Assembly (NCBI RefSeq): GCF_900141875.1
Contig: NZ_FQZE01000021.1
Coordinates: forward strand, 28,967-92,966
Length of the DNA stretch: 64,000 nucleotides
From: Tangfeifania diversioriginum
GTDB lineage: Bacteria > Bacteroidota > Bacteroidia > Bacteroidales > Prolixibacteraceae
Direction of reading: 5' to 3'
Shown: in pieces, positions 43,685 through 51,619 of the stretch
How positions within the stretch are numbered: position 1 is the stretch's first letter
How the letters are laid out: every line of letters begins with the position of its first letter
Made by a program: the position numbers and the translations under genes
Notes under the pieces: model-generated
Told to the model about the DNA's origin: nothing
Seen by the model: only the letters and a program-made list of their open reading frames with translations
Database searches by the model: none

Positions 43685-45256
43685 ATGATTGAGACAAATC
43701 GAATACTGAGAGTACCCCCGCTGGAAAGTGTCCGCGATAATTTGCGGAAACAGGTGGCGTTGTATGTCAGTCAAAATAATATTTTACCCCCCTCTGATTT
43801 TGAAACACTTGAACACCATTCAAAAATAATCCTCGATAAACTGGGAGAAAATCTTGAATCGCTCAGTTTTATAATTGTTTTACTGGGAAACGAAATCTGG
43901 CGGAAAACCGTTGAGGCCACTCCGTTTAACCGGCGATTGCTTTTGCTGCCGCAATGTTTGCGCGACAGTAACAAGTGCCGCGGTGAATTTGATGACCTCG
44001 GGCTGATTTGTGCCGGGTGCAAAAACTGCCATATTGATGAAATTCTGGAAAAAGCTGAAAAACTCGGTTATACCACGTTGGTAGCAGAAGGAACAACTGT
44101 GGCCATCGGATTGGTTGAGGAGGGCTCGATTGATGCCGTGCTGGGAGTTAGCTGCATGCCGGTGCTGCAAAACTCGTTCGGTCCGGTTACCAAAGCAGCC
44201 GTCCCCGCAATGGCAGTCCCGTTGCTACACGATGGCTGCGAAAACACGTCGGTGGATTACGACTGGCTTTTTTCCGAAATGGAACAATATTCGGGTGAAA
44301 ACCGTTATCAGCCGCTTTCTGTTTCACTCCTGAAAAATCAGGTTGCCGACTATTTTTCTGTTCATAATTTGAAAAGATATTTCCCTGCCAACAGTGAAAC
44401 TGAAAAGCTGGCATTTCGGAGCATGGCAATGGGAGGCCACCGTATGCGCCCGTTGCTGGCGTTGCTGGCTTACCAGTCGTATGCCGGTGAAATTTCGGAC
44501 GAAATTCAGTCAGGACTCGCGGTAATTATCGAATGTTTTCACAAGGCATCGCTGGTTCACGACGATATTGAAGACGACGAGGACTTTCGTTACAATGAGC
44601 CCGCGCTGCATAAAACTGAGGGAATTCCTGCTGCCATTAATACTGGCGATTATCTCATTGGCAAAGGATACCGGCTGCTTTCAGAAATGCCGTGCACCCC
44701 AAACGTTAAAGCCGAATGTTTAAAAGTTGTCTCTGCATCACATCTTAAACTTGCGGAAGGGCAGGGGGCTGATATTTTGCTGACACGCCACATGGCCAAA
44801 AAATCAGTGGAGGAAGTGCTGAAAATTTTTGAGCAGAAAACCGGCGAAGCTGTTAAAGTGGCATTATTAATGGGAGCCATTGCCGGGAAAGCGCGGGAAA
44901 GCGAGTTAGAAGTTTTATCGCGTTTTTCAGAATGGTTTGGGGTTGCCTACCAAATCCGCGATGATTTGAATGAATTCAGGGAGGACAACGATCTAAAACA
45001 CGCTTTCGATTTTCCTTTCCTGCTGGCGCTGCTCAATCGCGACATGAATGGTGAGTCGCCTTCGTTTTCAGAAGTTTTGGATCCTCGGAATTTTAATGTT
45101 CTCTCCGGTTATTTTAAGCAGTTTACCATTGAGGAGAAAGCAGAAAAATACCTTGCTGAATACATCGGCAAATGTCATTCTGAGCTCGACAGGCTTCAGA
45201 ATCAAAAGCTCAGGCTGAGTTTATACGGTTTAATGGGGAAGGTTTTTAAATCGTAG
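43685..45256 (+). CDS. DUF116 domain fused to trans-isoprenyl diphosphate synthase
   Basis: 523 residues in two parts. Residues about 1-215 are DUF116, with the Cys-rich stretch CLRDSNKCRGEFDDLGLICAG and CKNCHIDEILEKAEK (residues 91-118) followed by TLVAEGTTVAIGLVEEGSID. Residues about 220-523 are an all-helical isoprenyl synthase: GGHRMRPLLALL at 250, first Asp-rich motif DDIED at 293-297, and second Asp-rich motif DDLNE at 426-430. Three usually conserved residues differ: GGKR is GGHR, the RRG after the first Asp motif is RYN, and the second motif ends in Glu. The substrate or chain length may be unusual. The fusion itself is not one I know. Third gene of the operon. Confidence 0.85.
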   Translation: MIETNRILRVPPLESVRDNLRKQVALYVSQNNILPPSDFETLEHHSKIILDKLGENLESLSFIIVLLGNEIWRKTVEATPFNRRLLLLPQCLRDSNKCRGEFDDLGLICAGCKNCHIDEILEKAEKLGYTTLVAEGTTVAIGLVEEGSIDAVLGVSCMPVLQNSFGPVTKAAVPAMAVPLLHDGCENTSVDYDWLFSEMEQYSGENRYQPLSVSLLKNQVADYFSVHNLKRYFPANSETEKLAFRSMAMGGHRMRPLLALLAYQSYAGEISDEIQSGLAVIIECFHKASLVHDDIEDDEDFRYNEPALHKTEGIPAAINTGDYLIGKGYRLLSEMPCTPNVKAECLKVVSASHLKLAEGQGADILLTRHMAKKSVEEVLKIFEQKTGEAVKVALLMGAIAGKARESELEVLSRFSEWFGVAYQIRDDLNEFREDNDLKHAFDFPFLLALLNRDMNGESPSFSEVLDPRNFNVLSGYFKQFTIEEKAEKYLAEYIGKCHSELDRLQNQKLRLSLYGLMGKVFKS

Positions 45257-45265
45257 CACAATACA

Positions 45266-46096
45266 ATGCAGCCATCTTATTTTCCATTATATAAACAGTT
45301 TATTTCCGAAATTGAAAAGGGTTTTTCATTGCTCGATGAAACAAGCAAGTTGGAGCTGATAAACTTTGTAAAAACCCAGCAGCATGGCACCGGGGCTTTT
45401 CCCGACCGTGCCGGGCGGCCCGACCTTTACTACTCTTTATTTGGGGCATGGATGGCGGAAGCTTTGCATTTGAAACCTCAGAAAGAGAAATTGAAAAGAT
45501 TTATTCTGGAAATTAACCCTGAAAAGAGAAAGAAAATCGACAGGTTTGCCATTCTGCTGATTCGGATTATTTTTCAGGAAAAAGAACTGGACAAACCTTC
45601 AGTTTTTTCATTTTCAAAATTTGTGTTGGATGGGAAACCTTCCATAAATCCGGCTTACCAGGCATTTCTATTTTTACTCACATTTGATGCGTTGTACGGG
45701 AAAAACAAAAGTTTATATTTTATTTTAAAAGCGCTGCTCACTTTTTACCGCGTTCCGGAAGGTGTTCCTTCCGGCTTTGTGGCCGCATTGCTGGTGGCAA
45801 AATATTTGGCCGGGATGAATGTGGAAAAAGAGAAAGCGGAATTGCTATCGTATTTTGAAGAGGGTAAAGGGTTTACAGTTTTTAAAGAAACAAAAAGTGC
45901 GGATTTGCTTTCCACAGCAGTGGCGCTTTTTGCGCTGAAAAAAGCTGGTGCCGATTTGCGTCTGGTGGCCCCGGATGCTTTTCAGCTGGTTCAGCAAAAT
46001 TATGCTGATGGTGCTTTTTTGTCGGGCGACGGAGATTTAACACGCGATTTGGAATATACATTTTACGGTTTGCTAACTTTGGGGACACTTTCATAA
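45266..46096 (+). CDS. Small alpha/alpha-toroid protein resembling prenyltransferase/cyclase repeats
   Basis: 276 residues, all helical. The opening KTQQHGTGAFPDRAGRPDLY followed by YSLFGAWMAE is like the QW-type repeat in prenyltransferase beta subunits and squalene cyclases (Q-x3-G-F-x(n)-G-x-PDLYYSL), and NYADGAFLSGDGDLTRDLEYTF near the end is like the last repeat. There is no DxDD and no clear zinc site, so it may be a non-catalytic or substrate-holding partner. It starts 9 bases after the isoprenyl synthase gene and ends 2 bases before the cyclase gene. Confidence 0.65.
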   Translation: MQPSYFPLYKQFISEIEKGFSLLDETSKLELINFVKTQQHGTGAFPDRAGRPDLYYSLFGAWMAEALHLKPQKEKLKRFILEINPEKRKKIDRFAILLIRIIFQEKELDKPSVFSFSKFVLDGKPSINPAYQAFLFLLTFDALYGKNKSLYFILKALLTFYRVPEGVPSGFVAALLVAKYLAGMNVEKEKAELLSYFEEGKGFTVFKETKSADLLSTAVALFALKKAGADLRLVAPDAFQLVQQNYADGAFLSGDGDLTRDLEYTFYGLLTLGTLS

Positions 46097-46098
46097 AA

Positions 46099-47901
46099 AT
46101 GGACCAAAAACAATTACAAAACAGGTTAAAAGAAGTTGGCCGGTTTGTGGCCACTGAACTCAAACCGGAAGGTTACTGGGAAGGAAAATTATCGTCGAGC
46201 GCGCTGGGAGTTGCTGTAGCAGTAGCTGCTTTACATTTCGACGATAAAAAAACGCATGCTCCGGAAATTAAGGCAGGAATCCAATGGCTGCAAAAGAATA
46301 TCAACGCTGATGGTAGTTTTGGCGACACCCCCGAAAGCCCGGGAAATGTGAGTACCAGCCTGTTGGTTTACGCGGCTTTAAATTTGTATGCAGCCGTGGA
46401 TCAATCGGTAAAAGCAACCCAAAGTCAGATTGAGGAATACCTGAACGCCCAAAAAATTGATGTGGCCTCGTCGCAGGTGGTTGAATATATTTTAGAACAC
46501 TACCAAAATGATTACACTTTTTCGGTACCTATTCTGGCTATGTGCGGACTGTGCGGCGTTCCCGACGAAAGTGCTTTTCGGCACGTCCCGCAGCTTCCTT
46601 TTGAGCTGTCGTTAATGCCGCGCCGGTTTTACCGGTTGCTCAACCTCAGTGTGGTAAGTTATGCCATTCCGGCACTGGTGGCAGTTGGCATTGTCATATT
46701 CAAAAAGAAAAAATCAAACTTGTTTTGGCGGATTGTCCGGCATTTTTCCATTAAAAAAGCCATGCGTATTTTGCACCGCATGCTGCCCGAAAGCGGTGGT
46801 TACCTGGAAGCGATTCCATTAACTGCTTTTGTAGTATTGAGCCTGTTGAATTCCGGTTACGGCGATACTGAGGTGGTTAAAAAAGGTATTCGGTTTTTGA
46901 AGAACACCCAGCGAGATGACGGCAGCTGGCCCATTGATGTGGATTTGTCCTCCTGGGTGACTTCGCTCTCAGTAAAAGCATACCGGTCGAATTTAACCGC
47001 TTTTATCACCACTGATCTGCAGGATGGAATTGCCGATCATTTTAAATTGATACAAAATGAAGGCGTGCATCCGTTTAACGGAACCGGACAGGGCGGCTGG
47101 GGCTGGACAAATTACTCCGGCTCAGTGCCCGATGGCGACGATACACCCGGCACTATTCTGGCACTGTTAAAACTTCAACCCAAGAACAGGGAAAAAAAAG
47201 AGGTGCTCGACGCGGTTAAATGGCTGGGAAAATTACAAAATAACGACGGCGGTTTTCCAACATTTTCAAGAGGCTGGGGAAAATTACCCTTTGACCAAAG
47301 CTGTTCCGATTTAACCGGGCATTGCCTGCTGGCAGTTTCTGCAGTCAAGGAAACCTACAATCACGATTTGAGAAAACGAGAAATCAGGAAACTTGAGAAA
47401 GTTGCAGCCGGAGCACTTTCATTTTTGAAAAAACACCAGCGGGAAGATGGCAGTTGGCTGCCCCTTTGGTTTGGAAACCAGTTAACGCCCGACCACAAAA
47501 ATCCTGTTTACGGAACGGCAAAAGTGGTTACTTATTTGAAAGATGCACTGGCGCACCAGTGGCTTCCTGAAAATGCACGTGTTCAATTAGAAATGATGGT
47601 AAAAAAAGGCAACGATTTTCTTGTTTCAGTACAAAATGAAGACGGCAGCTGGGGCGGCGACAAATCAATTCCCGGCACTATGGAAGAAACAGCCCTGGCC
47701 GTTTCGGCGCTTTCGTCCAAAGAAAATCTGGAGATTTGCGATTCAGGATTAAACTGGCTCGACCGTTTTTATACTGAAAATGGGTTTAAGGCAGCCCCAA
47801 TCGGACTCTATTTTGCATCCCTTTGGTACGATGAGAAAATGTATCCTGTTACATCTTATTTGGAAGCCATTTCAAGAGTGCTGGAAGTGAAACAGGATTA
47901 G
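46099..47901 (+). CDS. Squalene-hopene-cyclase-like class II terpene cyclase
   Basis: 600 residues, of the SHC fold. The catalytic acid motif DxDD(T) is present as DGDDT (345-349, VPDGDDTPGTIL). At least four QW-type repeats occur: QRDDGSWP, QNNDGGFPTF, QREDGSWLP and QNEDGSWGG, plus an N-terminal INADGSFGD. A hydrophobic segment, VVSYAIPALVAVGIVIF, near residue 190 may contact the membrane, as SHC does. It protonates and cyclises a polyprene; the substrate is not squalene with certainty, since no squalene synthase gene is near. Last gene of the operon, 3 bases from the convergent RES toxin stop. Confidence 0.85.
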   Translation: MDQKQLQNRLKEVGRFVATELKPEGYWEGKLSSSALGVAVAVAALHFDDKKTHAPEIKAGIQWLQKNINADGSFGDTPESPGNVSTSLLVYAALNLYAAVDQSVKATQSQIEEYLNAQKIDVASSQVVEYILEHYQNDYTFSVPILAMCGLCGVPDESAFRHVPQLPFELSLMPRRFYRLLNLSVVSYAIPALVAVGIVIFKKKKSNLFWRIVRHFSIKKAMRILHRMLPESGGYLEAIPLTAFVVLSLLNSGYGDTEVVKKGIRFLKNTQRDDGSWPIDVDLSSWVTSLSVKAYRSNLTAFITTDLQDGIADHFKLIQNEGVHPFNGTGQGGWGWTNYSGSVPDGDDTPGTILALLKLQPKNREKKEVLDAVKWLGKLQNNDGGFPTFSRGWGKLPFDQSCSDLTGHCLLAVSAVKETYNHDLRKREIRKLEKVAAGALSFLKKHQREDGSWLPLWFGNQLTPDHKNPVYGTAKVVTYLKDALAHQWLPENARVQLEMMVKKGNDFLVSVQNEDGSWGGDKSIPGTMEETALAVSALSSKENLEICDSGLNWLDRFYTENGFKAAPIGLYFASLWYDEKMYPVTSYLEAISRVLEVKQD

Positions 47902-47904
47902 GGT

Positions 47905-48360
47905 TTATTTTATTATTCGTTTGTCTAACTCTAAAGGATAAATCTCCCAGGTTATTTTACTGATATTTTTGGCCAGCGGGTTAATGATGTAATTAAAAGA
48001 AGATTTATCAACCACCGACGGAACTTCAAAACATACAATATCCGATTGAATCAGCTCAGTTCCAAACTGCTGTGAAGATTTGGTGAATGGAATAGCGTCC
48101 CAGTTGGCGGGCAATTCATTTTCGGAAATTTTTTTGATTAACCGGGCAGGGCAGTCAAATTCCATAATGCTATATAAAATATAGCGTTCAGAAGCAAAAA
48201 GTTCGGGGTCAACCGTGAGCCTTTCCAGCAATGCCGAAGCAATAGTTGAACTGGCATACAAAACAGGATGTCCGGCAAAGTTCCACCGGCCGCCATATAA
48301 TTTTGCACCCTCTCCGCTGAGGTCGCAAAATTCTGTTCGTGCAATGCGGTAAATAATCAT
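47905..48360 (-). CDS. RES-domain toxin (NAD+ phosphorylase type)
   Basis: 151 residues of the RES family: YRIAR at the start with the conserved Arg, YGGRWNFAGHPVLYASS, ALLERLTVD with the conserved Glu, and the C-terminal NPLAKNISKI with the Ser. Characterised members degrade NAD+ and stop growth. It overlaps the antitoxin gene by 4 bases (ATGA) and follows it, the usual order for Xre-RES pairs. Its stop lies 3 bases from that of the convergent cyclase gene. Confidence 0.92.
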   Translation of the reverse strand: MIIYRIARTEFCDLSGEGAKLYGGRWNFAGHPVLYASSTIASALLERLTVDPELFASERYILYSIMEFDCPARLIKKISENELPANWDAIPFTKSSQQFGTELIQSDIVCFEVPSVVDKSSFNYIINPLAKNISKITWEIYPLELDKRIIK

Positions 48361-48848
48361 ATTGCAACGCCGTGTTGCAGCCGCATAATTTCAGCTTTTA
48401 GCAGCATTATACCTTCAGATACATCAATTAATTCGATGGGTTTTCGGTTGCCAATACTAAAGAGTGGTCTTTCCATCCAATGCCTGAAACCGTCCTCTCC
48501 AAAATAGGAAATTCCCAGCGCGTACAATTCGGCTAGTTCATACATTTTTTCCGATTGAATGACATCGAAAATTTGTTTTCGTTGAATGGTTTTTGAAGAA
48601 ACGCCCAGCGCTCTGGCAAGGGTATTATTGTCGAGCCCTGTAATCTCCTTCAGTTTTTCGAATGATTTTTTATGGAGCCCCTCCCTAAAAGTATCTACCC
48701 GGTTCAAAGGTTCAGAAAACGCATTGACATTTACTCCCAAAATGGCATGTGCAGGCAATGAATGTTCGCGTTGGTATGCCAAAGCTACTGCCGGTTCGGT
48801 AGCTTTGGGGGTTCTTTTTTCCTGTTTTTTGTATGCTTTTGAATTCAT
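48357..48848 (-). CDS. Xre/MbcA/ParS-type antitoxin of the RES toxin
   Basis: 163 residues. Residues about 60-105 form a helix-turn-helix (SFEKLKEITGLDNNTLARAL followed by GVSSKTIQRK), and the C-terminal part, YALGISYFGEDGFRHWMERP followed by LFSIGNRKPIELI, is the toxin-binding DUF2384/MbcA_ParS_Xre domain. The pair probably represses its own promoter, as such antitoxins do. Confidence 0.9.
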   Translation of the reverse strand: MNSKAYKKQEKRTPKATEPAVALAYQREHSLPAHAILGVNVNAFSEPLNRVDTFREGLHKKSFEKLKEITGLDNNTLARALGVSSKTIQRKQIFDVIQSEKMYELAELYALGISYFGEDGFRHWMERPLFSIGNRKPIELIDVSEGIMLLKAEIMRLQHGVAI

Positions 48849-48960
48849 GTTATCGGATATTTGTCCACTAAGGTAATGAAAAATGTCCGGATTTTGAATT
48901 TTTTACCCCATTTTTTTGAGAATCTTAATTGTGAATGGGGGAGAGAGGCTGCACAAAGCA

Positions 48961-50058
48961 TTAAGTATTTATCATCGGAATTACTTCGCCTTCGGTGGTG
49001 AGGTAGCTGCCGGCCATATTTGCTGTCAGGCACGAATGGATGGGGATAATCTCAATTAAATCTCCCACATTAATTAAATGAAAATTTTTCTGTGAAACTC
49101 TCAAGATGCCATGTTCCTGCGAAAGTCGCATAACGTAATTCCTTTCTCCGAGCATCTTTTTTTCCCCGTCAATATCAATTACAATTCTTCCGTAATAGGG
49201 TTTTGCAGCCACATTCAGCAAAAATTCCTTGGAGAGGTGAATGGCACCGCCATAAATTACAATTTCGTTGCGTGAAGGATGTTTCGAAACAACGGGGCAA
49301 ACCAACCGGACTGCGATATCGTCAAAATCGCAAACGCCGAGGCTTTGTTGCATCAAATCATAGAAAATAAAGTTGCCCGGACGTATTTCGTCAATGCCGT
49401 TAAAGTTGGTGCAAAGTGTGCACGAAGGCGTATCGCCAAGGCTAACTTCAATGTCAGGATATTTGGTGCTGAAGCGCCTTTTCAGCGATTGCATTTTCAG
49501 CAGGGCATCAAAATGGCTGCTGAAAATTTCATTGGTTGACCGTGCGTAATACGTTTGCCCGGTATGCGATAAAAATCCTTTAAATTTTAGCTTTTTATTT
49601 TTGGTGAGAATTTGAATTACGTTGTCGATTATGCCTGTTCTGGACGAGTTAATCCCCGTTCGGTTATGACCGGTATCAATTTTCACATAAACTCCAAGCG
49701 GGTGGTTTATTTTATCTGCCAAAGCCATTGCCCCCTCTTTGTTTTCCACAAGTACATTCAGTTTAATATTGGCCGCCAGGCGGTTGATATTAGTAATCTC
49801 CGGGATGTTTACAGGGAAAGCAATGGTAATATCGTCCCAGCCGTGTTTAAAGAAATATTCGGCCATTTTTACTGACGAAACAGTAATGGCTTCAACCCCG
49901 AATAAGCGGAACCAATCACCAATTATGGCCGACTGATGAGTTTTAAAATGCGGTCTGAAGCGAAGCTGGTAATCTTTGGCTTTTTGGGCCATTTTTTCAA
50001 TGTTTTGTAAGCACTTGTCTTTGTCGATAACCAGCGTGGGACGAATAATTTCTGTCAT
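48961..50058 (-). CDS. PLP enzyme of the D-threonine aldolase / D-serine dehydratase (DSD1) family
   Basis: 365 residues, fold type III (alanine racemase-like barrel plus beta domain). The PLP lysine is in RFRPHFKTHQS near residue 40, HTGQTYYARS and SLGDTPSCTL follow, and the C-terminal metal site His-x-Cys is in PIHSCLTANM. These features distinguish it from alanine racemase. Substrate could be D-threonine, D-serine or a 3-hydroxy-aspartate; sequence alone does not decide. Same strand as pncB, 19 bases behind it. Confidence 0.85.
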   Translation of the reverse strand: MTEIIRPTLVIDKDKCLQNIEKMAQKAKDYQLRFRPHFKTHQSAIIGDWFRLFGVEAITVSSVKMAEYFFKHGWDDITIAFPVNIPEITNINRLAANIKLNVLVENKEGAMALADKINHPLGVYVKIDTGHNRTGINSSRTGIIDNVIQILTKNKKLKFKGFLSHTGQTYYARSTNEIFSSHFDALLKMQSLKRRFSTKYPDIEVSLGDTPSCTLCTNFNGIDEIRPGNFIFYDLMQQSLGVCDFDDIAVRLVCPVVSKHPSRNEIVIYGGAIHLSKEFLLNVAAKPYYGRIVIDIDGEKKMLGERNYVMRLSQEHGILRVSQKNFHLINVGDLIEIIPIHSCLTANMAGSYLTTEGEVIPMINT

Positions 50059-50077
50059 ATTTTTTCTTTTGTTTTTT

Positions 50078-51493
50078 TTATTCCAGTTTTTTGACCAGTT
50101 CGTTGCGGGCTTTCATCAATTTTTCAGAAATACCGACTTTATAAATGTGAGGGCTGATAAATCTCTTGTGCTCATCGGGAAGGAGGGCTGAACGTGAAAG
50201 GAGAAACTGGTGGATTTCGGCCGGAGTTTTTTGAGCTGTAATAGCTTTGCCATTTTTTACTACCAACTGTAAAAGCGGTTGCTTGCTGCAATTTTTTACG
50301 TAGGTAAAGCGATTGGGATAAACGGGGTGAAAAATTAATCCGAGCTCATTTTCTTTTTCATTGGCCAGAGCAATGGTGTCACGGTAGAAAAAACCTTCTT
50401 CATCAAAACACCGGTAAACCTGTTTTTTGCAGGGGAGTGTTACTTTTTCGATGTTTTCCGATTTTTTCATCTTGGGCTGTCCGTTAACTTCCGCAAGTTT
50501 ATAAACACCGTCGAGCGCGGCATCACTTTTCCCGGTCACCAGTTCTGTGCCAATACCAAAAGCATCGATGGCTGCATTCTGGTCTTTCAGCAAACTTTTT
50601 ATCACATGTTCATTCAGCTGATTTGATGCAATAATTTTCACATATTCAAGTCCTGCTGTGTCGAGCATTTTACGTGCTCTTTTGCTCAGGTAGGCCAAGT
50701 CGCCGCTGTCGAGCCGTATGGCTTTCAGTTTTTCATTGCGGCTTTCCATTTCCTTTGCAACTTTAATAGCATTTGGCACACCCATTTTTAACGTGTCGTA
50801 GGTGTCAACAAGCAGAATAGCGTTTTCGGGATGTGCCCGGGCATAAACCCGGAATGCTTCCAGCTCATTGTCGAAACTTTGAATCCAGGAATGGGCTTGT
50901 GTTCCGGAAACGGGAATGTCGAATAATTTGCCTGCCAGTACGTTAGAGGTAGAGGAAGCTCCGCCGATGATGGTAGCGCGGCTGGCATGCAGTGCACCTA
51001 AACCTTGTGCGCGCCTCAATCCGAAATCAGTAAACATGCGGTCGCCTGCTACCAGCTTAATGCGAAAGGCTTTTGTGGCAACCAACGATTCAAAATTCAG
51101 AATATTCAGCAACAGGCTTTCGATGAGCTGGCATTCGATAATCGTCCCTTCAACCTGCAAAACAGGCTCGTTTGCAAATGCAATTTCGCCTTCCTGCATG
51201 CTCATGATATTTCCTGAAAAGTGAAAATTTTTCAGGTAATCCAGAAATTCATTTTTAAATCCCTGTTTTTTAAGATATTGAATATCAGAATTGCTGAAGG
51301 TGAAATTGTTGAGAAATTCCAGGAAATCCTGCAACCCTGCAAAAACTGTAAAACCTCCTTTGTACGGATTGGTTCTGAAGAAATAGTAAAATGTGGCTGT
51401 GTCGTCTTTTTTCCCGCAAAAGTAATAGCCCTGAGCCATAAAGAGCTCGTAAAAGTCGGTGTACAGTCCCCAGTTTTCTAAAATTGCAGGCAT
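50078..51493 (-). CDS. pncB: Nicotinate phosphoribosyltransferase
   Basis: 471 residues. NAD salvage: nicotinate plus PRPP (and ATP) to nicotinate mononucleotide. Family blocks: YTDFYELFMAQGYYF at the start, FTDFGLRRAQGLGALHASRA, SGTQAHSWIQSF with the active-site His, LLVDTYDTLKMG, IRLDSGDLAYLS, and FGIGTELVTG. The product is the substrate of nadD (973-1587). Confidence 0.95.
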   Translation of the reverse strand: MPAILENWGLYTDFYELFMAQGYYFCGKKDDTATFYYFFRTNPYKGGFTVFAGLQDFLEFLNNFTFSNSDIQYLKKQGFKNEFLDYLKNFHFSGNIMSMQEGEIAFANEPVLQVEGTIIECQLIESLLLNILNFESLVATKAFRIKLVAGDRMFTDFGLRRAQGLGALHASRATIIGGASSTSNVLAGKLFDIPVSGTQAHSWIQSFDNELEAFRVYARAHPENAILLVDTYDTLKMGVPNAIKVAKEMESRNEKLKAIRLDSGDLAYLSKRARKMLDTAGLEYVKIIASNQLNEHVIKSLLKDQNAAIDAFGIGTELVTGKSDAALDGVYKLAEVNGQPKMKKSENIEKVTLPCKKQVYRCFDEEGFFYRDTIALANEKENELGLIFHPVYPNRFTYVKNCSKQPLLQLVVKNGKAITAQKTPAEIHQFLLSRSALLPDEHKRFISPHIYKVGISEKLMKARNELVKKLE

Positions 51494-51619
51494 AAAGTCA
51501 ATATTTCTCAGAATTCCTTAAAGATAATCAAGAAATATTGTTTTAAAAGCAAGAAAGGGGCACAAATTTTTTGTGAGCTCTTTTAGTTAAATTTTTAATA
51601 AGTTTCAGGACAGGGAGTT

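Noticed and set aside
46099..47901. Standard hopanoid pathway
   Set aside because: No squalene synthase or HpnH-type gene and an odd set of neighbours; kept open as a cyclase of unknown substrate.
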